Made by a program: the position numbers and the translations under genes. From Macrophomina tecta (Eukaryota; Ascomycota; Dothideomycetes; Botryosphaeriales; Botryosphaeriaceae): a stretch of 64,000 nucleotides of DNA. The notes beneath the pieces were generated by a model that worked only from the letters and a program-made list of their open reading frames with translations, ran no database searches and was not told where the DNA came from. Below, piece by piece: positions 45,776 through 55,688 of this stretch. Within the stretch, counting starts at the first letter, position 1; the number at the start of each line of letters is the position of its first letter. The stretch covers positions 1,674,001-1,738,000 of the forward strand of contig JAKSGN010000038.1 in the NCBI GenBank assembly GCA_024180945.1, written 5' to 3'.

Positions 45776-46092
45776 TCTGAATCAGGCTCACGGGTGGGAG
45801 GGAGGTTGTGAGGTTGAAGGTTGAATTGAGTTTACAGAGTGCATGTCGCCAAAGGCTTCAGGTGGGCTGGCCGACTCAGTGATCGCGACCTGCCAGCTGC
45901 GTCGATGGCGGTGATGATGGTGGTGAGACTGGCGGGGGCTCCGGCTGACGCGACGGAGCAAGCGTTCGCCCTCTTTCCCTTCGCAGACTAGCGGCGTTGT
46001 TGTTATCGATAAGATCGAAAAAGTTGCGACGCCAGCTCGGTCCAACAACTTCGATTCCACATTCTTCTCCTATCTATCTAGCGCGCTCGACC
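45776..46092. promoter_or_regulatory. Divergent promoter membrane-protein gene / UTP13
   Basis: 317 bp upstream of UTP13 that probably also holds the first exon or leader of the minus-strand membrane-protein gene. CT-rich just before the UTP13 start. Confidence 0.45.
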
Positions 46093-48818
46093 ATGGCACA
46101 GAGGGCTGCTGTGAAGACCACCTTCGAGGTCAGCCGAACTATTCAACCCATCTATCTCGGGGGCAGCGTCGCCCTCAGCCGCAATGGCCGCATTCTCGCG
46201 ACGTGCCTGGGCGAAGATGCCCTATTGACTGATCTGGCCACTGGCACCGAGCTTGGTCGCATAGAAGGCGTGAGTGGGCCATTTAAGATGCGCAGACTTC
46301 CCTATGTGTCTGACGTTGACGCGCAGAACAGGACGGAGAAGTCATCACTTCGCTGTGCTTGACCCCCACAGGCTCCCATCTCGTAATATGCTCACGCTCG
46401 CTCACCATGCGCATTTACTCCCTCAAAGCCTCCGACTCTGCTGACGCCCTCATCGACGCCAACCTCATCCGTACCCTCAAGCCACATTCGTCCCCTGTTG
46501 TTGTCTCTACTATCGACCGCACCGGTACACTACTTGCAACTGGTGGCGCTGATGGCATTGTCAAAGTATGGGATATTCAAGGCGGTTACACGACCCACAC
46601 CTTCCACGGCCACAGTGGCGTCATTGCTTCGCTCCGGTTTTTCGAGGCACAAATTTCTGGTGCCGAATCCGAGACGAGAGGCAAAAAAAGGAAGAAGTCC
46701 AAGGCAGAAGACGAGGCTGAGGACACCGCCGAGAGCACAATTACTTACAGGCTTGCAAGTGGTGGTGAGGATGGCAAGGTCCGGATTTGGGACCTCCACA
46801 AGCGTAAGAGCGCCGCGGTGTTAGACTCTCACGTCTCGGTGGTGCGAAGTCTGGATTTTTGCGCGCAGGAGAATGCCTTGGTTTCCGGGAGCAGGGACAG
46901 GACTGTTATAGTTTGGGATGCGCGGACTTGGAAGGTTAGAAGCACGATCCCGGTGCTTGAAGAAGTCGAAAGCGCTGGATTCGTGGGAGCAGGCTCATTC
47001 ATCTATACCGGTGGAACCAATGGGAAACTCCGGTTGTGGAACCTGTCTGGAAACAGCGAGATAACGGAGGAACAAGCGCCAGGTCTTGAAACTGAGGGCA
47101 TCGTTGATATCATCCATCACGAAGGGCTCCCGTATATCCTGACGGTCCACGCGGATCAGACGCTGGTTCTGCACTCTAAGGCACCGGTAGCGGACTTCGG
47201 GAAAGTCGGAAGTGTGGCACCACTTCCCATCCTCCGTCGGATCTCTGGCACCCATGACGAAGTTATTGACCTGGCTTTCGTTGGTCCCGACCGGTCATTC
47301 CTGGCCCTGGCGACGAATATCGAGGACGTTCGAATAGTCTCCCTCAGGTCACAACAGAGTGTTGCAGATGATCAGATAGGGGGTGACTACTTCGGTGCAG
47401 ACAAAGGCTTGCTCAAGGGGCATGAGGACATCATCATTTGTCTGGATGTCGACTGGTCAGGACACTGGTTGGCAACAGGTGCAAAGGACAGTACCGCCCG
47501 CCTCTGGCGACTGGACCCTGAAAATGAGTCCTGGGACTGTTACGGCACTTTCACTGGCCATGCGGAATCTCTCGGTGCTATCGCGTTGCCAAAAACAATC
47601 CCGCAGATTGGCTCGGCAGCTCACTCTAAGCCTTTGGATCACCCACCATTTTTCGTTCTTACCGGATCACAAGACAAGACAATTAAGAGATGGGATACTT
47701 CCAACATCAAGAAGGACACGGCCAAAGCTTCTCGGGCAACATGGACCCGAAAGGCTCATGACAAGGACATTAATGCAATCGACATCAACCACAATTCGGC
47801 ATTGTTTGCCACTGCTTCGCAAGACAGAACAGTCAAAATCTGGTCTGTGGAAACGGGAGAAACTGTGGGCGTACTGCGTGGGCACCGCCGTGGTATTTGG
47901 ACTGTGAAATTTGCACCCAAAGACACGCCTCAAATCAAAGGCAGTGGTAGTCGTGGCCTGATTGCGACCGGCTCCGGTGATAAGACCGTCAAAATCTGGA
48001 GTTTGACGGACTACAGCTGTCTGTTAACATTCGAGGGCCATACAAATAGTGTTCTCAAGCTTGCATGGCTCCCTTACGCCCAGACTGGAGACTCTCGCGA
48101 CAAACGTGGAGCCGAGGTGGCATCTGCTGCCGGTGATGGTTTGCTCAAGGTTTGGGACGTGAGCAACGGCGAGCTCGCATGCACGTTGGACAACCATACC
48201 GACCGTGTTTGGGCCCTTACGGTTAACCCTGCGACTAAGACTCTTGTTTCTGGCGGAGGTGACAGTGTCATCACTTTCTGGGAGGACACGACAGAGGCTT
48301 CCCTGGAGGCTGCTGCGTCACGAGAAGCAGAGCGTGTCGAACAGGATCAAAAGTTGCAGAATTACATGCATGCGGGCAATTGGCGCGAGGCTATCACTCT
48401 GGCTCTCCAGCTAAACCAACCCGGACGACTGCTCAACCTATTCAAGGGTGTGGTCGAAGCAGAAGAGCGAGAAGAGTGCAGTTTGACAGGCAACGTGGCT
48501 GTCGACGAGGTCTTGGGGAGTCTTGCGGATGAGCAGATTCTGACCCTTCTTCTGAGGCTCAGGGACTGGAATACCAATGCTAGGACCGCACCGGTAGCAC
48601 AGAAGATCCTGTGGGCATTGATGCGATCGTACCCTGCAACTAGGCTTTCGTCGCTAAAGGTGGCTGGTGGTTTACAAGCGAGAAGTAGTGTGAAGGAGGT
48701 GATGGATGCATTGGGAGCGTACACCGACCGACACTGCAAACGCATGGATGAGCTTGTGGATGAAAGCTACCTGCTTGACTACACGCTCAGGGAGATGGAC
48801 GAGGTTGTGGGAAGCTGA
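46093..48818 (+). CDS. UTP13: SSU processome WD40 protein Utp13
   Basis: Component of the UTP-B/Pwp2 subcomplex that binds nascent pre-rRNA with U3 and is required for 18S rRNA production (nucleolus). Exons 46093-46269 and 46332-48818 (intron of 62 nt, acceptor AACAG, chosen because it gives the conserved EGDGEVITSL); 887 residues (yeast is about 817). There are two tandem WD40 propellers: many repeats end in Trp-Asp or equivalent (GGADGIVKVWD, SGSRDRTVIVWD, ATGAKDSTARLW, TASQDRTVKIW, ATGSGDKTVKIW, AAGDGLLKVWD, SGGGDSVITFW). The helical Utp13 C-terminal domain (about 740-880) contains NWREAITLALQLNQPGRLL. It is the second U3-processome gene in the window, 10 kb from RRP9. Confidence 0.95.
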
Positions 48819-49047
48819 AAAGGGTAAAAAGTGCGGGGAATTCTGATATAGGCATATTCGGGAGCTCGGCGTTCAGGATTGCAAGGACACGAAGAGAAAA
48901 GCGCTTGGTTTGGCAAGTTCTTCCATTATCTTTCAATTGCACTGTCTTCGCTGTGCTGATATGAAAATGGAATCTCTCCCCATACACGGAAGGTATCTAA
49001 TAATCTGCTAAGCTGAAGCTTGCTCTACTCAACAGTCATGAAAATTT

Positions 49048-50586
49048 TTATTCGCAGTCAAATATTTTTGTGGTGCTCACATTCAGCCTGCTCCACTTTC
49101 TGCCCGTTCGGATACTGTTGACAAATTGCATGGGCCAATAAACATGATAGGGCCACCACCACGGTAAAGGATCCCACAGCTCAAATGTGCCGTCCCGCCA
49201 AAAGAGCAAGTGCCCAATGAAGTCCCGAATCGATATCCAGGTCTCAGAAATGGACGCTTGGCCAGTCAGCGCCAACAACACGGGCAGCAGGAACAACTGC
49301 ACCAGGTCGTGTCCGATCCAATAATATTTGCCAGTGCTTTCTGGAAACACGATGTTTGTTTCCTTTGATAGCAGCATGTGCCCTCCGTTCGTCTTAGTAT
49401 CGTCTACGTTGTTGCGAAATCCTTGAGGTGCTGAGATATAGCTGTCAGCCAAGTCGGTATTGCTGTTAAACAATACATCCGCCGTGTGAACCCGCGGATT
49501 GCACTCGATGGGATATAGCGTAATTGTTTCTGGCTTGTCCTTTCTCACGTCCTCTTCCTTGACGAGGAAATCGAAGCTCAAGTGCCCCGTGAACCCCTCA
49601 CCACCCGCCTCAGCCTGCCTCTCCGTAAACGCCAGCATGGCCAGGGAGAGCGGAGAGTCCGCCGGCAGCGCTTGGTAATGCATCAACAGTTCGGCCGACG
49701 GGCAAGCCACGAACGCTCTTACAACGCCACGCACGACCAACGAGTGGGTACAGTACTCGCGCCCGCGTATGTACTCCTGCACCACCCACGGCTTTGTCGC
49801 AGAAATGCCAAGACGCGCGACGTGCGCGCGTGTCTCGTTCTCGGTCGATAGGGGCAGGAGGGTCAGGTCGCCGCGGCTCTTGTCGTCCATGGCAATGCTC
49901 TTGGCAATGAACTTCCTGGCACCGTCCGAGCCCCCTTTGCTTCGATCTGACAGGCCGACACATTGCCGCAGGACAGCGATCATCTCCTCCTGGCTGCGAA
50001 CCGTCCGGGTCTCGGGCACGCGCAGCCCCAGCGCCTTGGTCTTTTGCATGAAGGCGTCCTTCTCATGAAGGGCCCGCGTGTCATCCACGCCGAACTGAAC
50101 AACGCGGCATGATGGCTCCCTCGCGGCAACAACTTCGGCAGCGACGCCGTCCTCGACCGCGGACGCGACGCCGGAGCAGTTAATCCACAAAGTCACGCGC
50201 TCGGCGGCAATGATGGAAAGCAGAGAGGAGATGTATAGAGAAGAGTCGGAAGGCGTTGGCGCGGCGAGGACGTGGAAGCGCTCGAGAGAGCGGGACATAC
50301 GACCACTCGCCAATGGATGGAAATCTGCGCCTATGATACGATGGTGAGGGGAGTGCGCGTGGAGAAGGCGGGTCAAAGTCAAGGCTTTGGTCATGGAGAC
50401 GCCGGTGACAAGAATCGTCTGGCCTGGGTGCGAGGCATTGCTGCCGCTCTTGCGGCCGGGGCCGGGCACGAGAGGCCGCAGAAGGCAGGCGAGGGCTAGG
50501 ATTAATGTGTCCAGGGGGAGGAAGAAGGCGCTGAGAAAGATGAGAAGTAGGTTTTTGGGGATATGAGTGTAGAGGAGTGAGGCCAT
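49048..50586 (-). CDS. mysC: ATP-grasp ligase of mycosporine biosynthesis (MysC type)
   Basis: Predicted to activate 4-deoxygadusol with ATP and couple an amino acid, giving a mycosporine (mycosporine-glycine in the Anabaena pathway). Single exon, 512 residues. A hydrophobic N-terminal segment (about 12-40) suggests membrane association. It is followed by ILVTGVSMTKALTLTR (58-73), a Rossmann-like start shared with MysC. The ATP-grasp core has KFIAKSIAMDD (225-235), PWVVQEYIRGREYCTHS (266-282), GHLSFDFLV (334-342) and YPIECNPRVHTA (358-369), where the Glu-Cys-Asn-Pro-Arg segment supplies Mg/ATP ligands. The C-terminus is Trp-rich (WDPLPWWWPYHVYWP). The start at 50586 is the first ATG in the frame. 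It lies directly downstream of the O-methyltransferase gene on the same strand and convergent with UTP13 (229 bp). Which amino acid is coupled cannot be read from the sequence. Confidence 0.92.
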   Translation of the reverse strand: MASLLYTHIPKNLLLIFLSAFFLPLDTLILALACLLRPLVPGPGRKSGSNASHPGQTILVTGVSMTKALTLTRLLHAHSPHHRIIGADFHPLASGRMSRSLERFHVLAAPTPSDSSLYISSLLSIIAAERVTLWINCSGVASAVEDGVAAEVVAAREPSCRVVQFGVDDTRALHEKDAFMQKTKALGLRVPETRTVRSQEEMIAVLRQCVGLSDRSKGGSDGARKFIAKSIAMDDKSRGDLTLLPLSTENETRAHVARLGISATKPWVVQEYIRGREYCTHSLVVRGVVRAFVACPSAELLMHYQALPADSPLSLAMLAFTERQAEAGGEGFTGHLSFDFLVKEEDVRKDKPETITLYPIECNPRVHTADVLFNSNTDLADSYISAPQGFRNNVDDTKTNGGHMLLSKETNIVFPESTGKYYWIGHDLVQLFLLPVLLALTGQASISETWISIRDFIGHLLFWRDGTFELWDPLPWWWPYHVYWPMQFVNSIRTGRKWSRLNVSTTKIFDCE

Positions 50587-50956
50587 GGTGCTATCTGCGG
50601 GGATCAGTAGGCAATGGATTGACGGTGTTGACGAAGGACAATTTGAGGGAGGCAATTAGGTCGACAACTAGAGCCGGGGGACGTACACTCGCCCTGTTCC
50701 GCGATCACTGCAGAACTACGTCATGGACTCGCCGCTTTGGGCACTATTGTTTGTCGTACCAAATGCACCAAGAACCGGCCGAGATCTGGATTGATATTGC
50801 GGTGAAGTATCGTTACTTTTGACGAACTTCGGGAGGGAAAGCGGGTGTGAATGCGATGGCATGTGGTGCGCGTCACTTTTTCATAAGTCCATTTGATAAA
50901 CTAGGTATGCTTTGGTTTGCCTAAAGAATCTTCCCCCCGGAGTGCGTTCCGACAGC
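50587..50956. promoter_or_regulatory. Interval between the O-methyltransferase and ATP-grasp genes
   Basis: 370 bp between two genes on the same strand, holding the 3' end of the methyltransferase gene and the promoter of mysC. Nothing else is seen. Confidence 0.5.
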
Positions 50957-51941
50957 CTAGTGTAAGCTGGAACCGGCCTTCTGCTCGCCAACACACCGGC
51001 TTATCTCCACGCCATCCTGTCATCACTCGTTAGCTCAGCCCTCGTGAGCCTGCGGAATCAGCATCCTACCTTTTCACCTGTCGGCTCGAAGCTGTTCACC
51101 AACTTGCTCTCGTATATCAAATTCGGGTTGCCCTTGCGCGTTGTGTCGAGCTTGGCTTCCCCTTCGCGCGCAACGTACTGCTTGGATGTCCTCTCGGCGA
51201 AGCGCGTATCGACACCATTGGCGCCTGTTGTATTGTTTGCGCTGGCGGCCGATCTCTTCTGCTCCATGCTGCTCCGGACATACTCGAGATAGGGCGGATT
51301 GCCCGGAGTGATGACATTGTCTGCCGCCAGAACTGAACCAGGCGTGATCAGCTTGAGCTCTTCGCAGAGCTTCAGATCGGTTGTGTAAGCCGGCTTGTAG
51401 TGATCGAGGAACATAAGATCAATATGCTGCAGCTCGCCCGCGGCGTGCAGCCTCTTGATTGAAGCGTCGCTCGAGCCGACAATCACCTTGACAACGTCGC
51501 TGAGGCCTGCCAGGTCGACCAGCGACGCGATGACTGCTGCGAATTCCGGATTCCGCTCGAGACTGAAGTAGCGCTTTCCGCCAGCTTTGCGCACAGCGTC
51601 GCCGAAGAGAATGCAGGAGTAACCAACGTAGCCTCCGAGTTCCACCTGTTGCCTCGTTAGAGGGGTTGCGCATTCTTGACGGACAAGCGGCTTACCATGG
51701 TCTTGGGCTTCACTTCAGCAATCAAATCCGTGACTATCCTGCCCTTGTCCTCGCCGACATTCATGAGGTACTTGGTCCGGGCGAACTCATCGATGGCAGC
51801 CAGCACTTGGGCCGGCGAGCCGCGGATCTGATCGATGTTGGGGCGGCCGTAGACGAAGTGGAGAAGCTCGACCTCGCGGCCATCGTCGAAGAAGACACTC
51901 TCTTTCTCAGCGTATGCTTTGGTCTCGTCAAAATTTGCCAT
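50957..51941 (-). CDS. Catechol-O-methyltransferase-type enzyme filling the MysB role
   Basis: Predicted SAM-dependent methyltransferase converting desmethyl-4-deoxygadusol to 4-deoxygadusol. Exons 51941-51696, 51645-51070 and 51016-50957 (introns of 50 and 53 nt); 293 residues. The SAM-binding glycine motif VELGGYVGYS is completed by splicing after PKTM. Metal and catalytic motifs FLDHYKPAY and LAADNVITPGNPPYLEY match mammalian-type COMT (DHWK and ADNV-PG). The last 20 codons lie in a short exon: EPTGEK|DGVEISRC, the family C-terminus; reading through the intron would end three codons after EPTGEK. The fold suits vicinal diol/enol substrates such as desmethyl-4-deoxygadusol. It is divergent from mysA over 1.1 kb and upstream of mysC on the same strand. 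The role is inferred from context. Confidence 0.85.
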
Positions 51942-53074
51942 GGCTCCGGAAGCTGCTGGTCCGGGATGCGGGCACGGATTGCTTTAAGAACGACGAAGGG
52001 CGGGATTAATTGCTCCAAGTTCGGGCAATGGAATCCGAATTGGGCGCAGCTGACCCGAGAGGAGCGCTCAACGGCAATCACGAAGACAGACGGAGATTGG
52101 AGAGTCGGAAAAGCAGTGGAGGAGGGCTAGCGAGCGGCCGGCCGCGTCGAGTACATAGCAGGCGTGGGAGACGCGTCGACCAGGAGGGGTGCGGGGGAGG
52201 GGCAGTGGGCAGAGGCGCAGAGGGGCGGTGGCGCAAGTACAGGCCTGGCTCAGGAACGACAGCGTGCATTGGAGATCTGGCACTACGGCGCGCGTGGCTG
52301 CGATCTCACATCCTTCCCGATGCCCCTTGTGGATGGCTTGCACGCCACGAGTCCTGTCACGCCCGAGGCGATCGTTCTGATTCTGGCATTCGACGAGGCT
52401 GGACGGTGCACGGGGCGCGCTAGGCGGTGCATGGCCCGCGTCGAGAGACGCGCTTCTGTCACAAAAGCTCGATGTAAACATCATCACTACTCCATACTTT
52501 CCGATATTCCCAGGACCCACCTGCATCCTGCTGCCAATCGATACCCTCCCACGAATGGCGTGAGGCTAAGATCTCGACGCTAGCATCGCCGGTTCCAGAT
52601 CTCCCGCCCCGTCCTGACGACATACAGAAGCCCGCATCCGCCTGTGTCTGGCGCTCTCCTACATCATGACTTACTCCACCATGTCTATCTGGATCGTGCT
52701 AATGCACTTGCGGTTTCGCACATCCCCGAGCACTGTCACCTTGTGTCCGCCCTAACCTGCCGTCCCCTGCTCTCTTTCAATGGCGACATCAATACCCCAC
52801 GAAGGTACTCTCTTGGGAGCCGCCATGGCCAATCAGCACCCCACGGACTGTCCTGCATGCTCCGCTAATCGCTTTCTGTTATTCATGCTCGTTGGCTCTC
52901 AACGTCCTCGGTGCTGCCAAGCTCGTGAATATCTGATCCAGTCGAAAGGTGTGGAGGGGCACAAGAAGCGTCGGTCTTCCCCTCGACCTGCCCCTCGTCA
53001 GACCCCTTCTTTGCCATTGATACATCTCTTCTGTTCCCTTGCTCTTTGCTTGAAATCTCGAATTCCTATTCAAC
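51942..53074. promoter_or_regulatory. Divergent promoter of the mycosporine cluster
   Basis: 1133 bp between the O-methyltransferase start and the mysA start. The last about 120 bp before mysA form a strongly CT-rich leader. Three AGGGG boxes (52185-52189, 52198-52202 and 52221-52225) lie within 41 bp and match the stress response element bound by Msn2/4-type zinc fingers in yeast. No convincing gene occurs in it. Confidence 0.55.
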
Positions 53075-54740
53075 ATGTTGGACATGAAGGCAACCGTCGC
53101 TGAGACTCCGGCTGGATTCCACGTCCAGGGCTGGGAGAAGATCGAGTATGACTTCACCTTCGTGGACGGCGTCTTCGATATCCGCAATCGTCAGCTGGCG
53201 GGTTGCTACGAGCGTTGGGGAAGGTGTCTGGCGGTCATGGACTTCAACATCTTCAACATTTACGGTGTGCAGATGCAGGAATACTTCGACCATTACAAGA
53301 TCGACCTAAAGATCCATAAGACCATGATTGGCGAGAAAGCAAAGTCGATCGATACGTTCTTGAGTATCGCCGACTCGATGACAGATTTCGGAATCATGCG
53401 CAAGGTAGGTGTTGTGAGTGGGGGAAATGCTGGTGAGTTGCTAAAGCTGTGCAGGAGCCCGTTCTCGTAGTCGGAGGCGGACTGGTCACTGATGTTGCCG
53501 GGTAAAGACATCCCGCCCAGCGCAAGCCCCTGAGGCGCACCCGTGCCATGGAGGCGTTAGCCTCCGCTGAAGACCAAACTAACCCAGTCATGTAGCTTTG
53601 CCTGCGCCGCTTACCGTCGAAACACCAACTATATCCGTATTCCCACAACGGTCATTGGCCTCATCGACGCTTCCGTTTCTATCAAGGTTGCCGTAAACTA
53701 TGGCAACTACAAGAACAGGCTCGGTGCATATCACGCGCCAATGCACACATTCCTTGACTTTTGCTTTCTGCGGACTCTCCTGGAAGCCCAGGTGCGAAAC
53801 GGGTTTGCCGAGCTGATCAAGATCTCCACATGCGCACACCTGGATACGTTTGATCTGCTGGATAAGTATTGCGAGGAGCTCATCAAGACCAGCTTCGGCC
53901 GCGCCGATGGCTCGCCCGCCGAGGTTCGAGCTGCAGCGGACAAGATCAACAGGGCTGGCATTCACAAGATGCTGGAGCTTGAGACGCCCAACCTTCACGA
54001 GATTGGGCTGGACAGGGTGATTGCTTACGGGCACACGTGAGCCGCTCCTGAAATCTCCGGGTTGTTCGCTTGCTGACCTCTACAGGTGGTCACCGCTGCA
54101 CGAGCTGGTTCCAGAGGTGCCTCTTCGTCACGGGCATGCCATCTCCATCGACATGGCGTACTCAGCAACGCTGGCGAATATGCGGGGCCAGCTCAGCGAC
54201 GCCGAGTACCAGAGGATTTTGAACCTCTTCTCCCGAGCAGGGCTATCCATGGACCATGCCCAGTTCAACGAGGAAATTCTCGACAAGGGTACCAAGGCCA
54301 TTCTTAAGACGCGCGACGGCAAGCTTCGGGCAGCGATTCCCAGCCCTCTCGGCAGTTGCGTGTTCTTGAATGACGTGTCGTACGAGGAGATGATCAAGGC
54401 TCTGCAGCTGCACAAGCAGGTGATGAAGGAGTATCCGCGGCAGGGCGAGGGCCTCGAGGCATTCGTCGACTCGAGCGACACTGGCTACACCATTAACGGC
54501 GTTGCGGTAGAGGACAAGGCCAGCAACGGAGCATCGAGCCTGAAGAGGACGGTGGTGAACGACGACACGACGGACGGCTTCGCGGCGGGAGGGCCTGTGC
54601 AGAACGGGTACACGAGCAAGGCGACGGCGGAGCACATGGCGGCAGGCCCCGGCGGGGTGTCGAATGGAGTCAATGGCCACGGAAGCGGCACCAACGGCGT
54701 CAATGGCCACGGCGGCGCCGCCAACGGCCACAGCCGCTAG
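53075..54740 (+). CDS. mysA: Desmethyl-4-deoxygadusol synthase (sugar phosphate cyclase, MysA type)
   Basis: Cyclises sedoheptulose 7-phosphate to desmethyl-4-deoxygadusol, the committed step to mycosporines; related to 3-dehydroquinate synthase. Exons 53075-53404, 53455-53501, 53596-54036 and 54086-54740 (introns of 50, 94 and 49 nt); 490 residues. The NAD-binding signature [20 protein letters not shown] is assembled across intron 2. [19 protein letters not shown] and NRLGAYHAP are the substrate-loop motifs. The metal site includes Glu in GFAELIK and His in [21 protein letters not shown], restored across intron 3. The sequence [11 protein letters not shown] fits DDGS and EEVS rather than DHQS. 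The last about 90 residues form a Gly/Asn/His-rich low-complexity tail (NGVNGHG repeats) absent from bacterial enzymes as far as I know. Together with the two minus-strand genes it makes a complete mycosporine pathway. Confidence 0.93.
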
Positions 54741-55688
54741 GTCGAGTCTGGGCTGGGGTGCATAGAATGGGCGGCTCGGCGTGCGGGTGCATGGCTCTTC
54801 GGCCAGAATTGGAACTTGTGCAAATTAAACGATTTCGGTTGTCGTCCAGGAAAAGTAGCAGCTAGTAATGCAGCGATGGTAATGTGCTAGATGTCATCTC
54901 CGCGCGCGATCAACGATTGCCGGCAGGCTCGCAATCGCAGCGGCGGGAGATTGTCCTGCAGCAGGAGTTCCCGAGAGCCGCTGGACCCTCGGGCGTCCCC
55001 TGCGGGCGTTTCGCGGGAGACAGCTGGCAGGCATGTCCTGGTGTGCGTCGCGGGCAGCGGCATTGGCAGCGCTGGATGCCTGCGCGAGTCGTGCAGGGCA
55101 ACGGGCGTGACGGGGCTGGAGGAATTTGTGCCGTTGATTCGGCGGGCGCGAGATGATCGTGGGCGTGGAGCGCTCAGGGGCTATGTAAGGCCTAGCTCGC
55201 GGGCGACAACATTTGCGCTGATCATTCCCGCGCAAGAGGCTGCGCTGCGGCGCGTCTGCGATCCCGTCGCCGGGCCTCTCCCCTTTCACCCACACTCCAG
55301 CGCGCGCACGTTGCCTGATAACCGCCTTGCCGGCCGCTCTTCTCCTCCAACTTACTGTGTCACAGTCTGTCGCTGCCGCTGTATCATCGCCGCGCCCGCT
55401 GCCCTGTGCGCTAATCGGGCCACTGCCAACCCATCTGTCCGCCGCCGACCCTCTCAAGGAGACGCCGTCCCCACCAAGCCGACGAGAGAGCCTTCTCCAC
55501 GTCTGCCCATGGTCCCTGCAGCAGCCCGCTGATCCAGCCATTCGTGAACAACAAACAGCCGCCCATGGCCTCGGCGCCCGACTCCCAGGCATCGTCCACT
55601 TGAAGTCCGCCGCGTCAGTCACCGCACATCGGCGCCACCCAGCGCGCTGTGATTGCGCCGCCGCCGCCCGCATTCTTTCTCCTCCACC
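54741..55688. other. Interval mysA / kinesin gene
   Basis: 948 bp with GC-rich frames on both strands but no domain. The last part is CT-rich leader for the kinesin gene. No additional mycosporine gene is found here. Confidence 0.5.
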
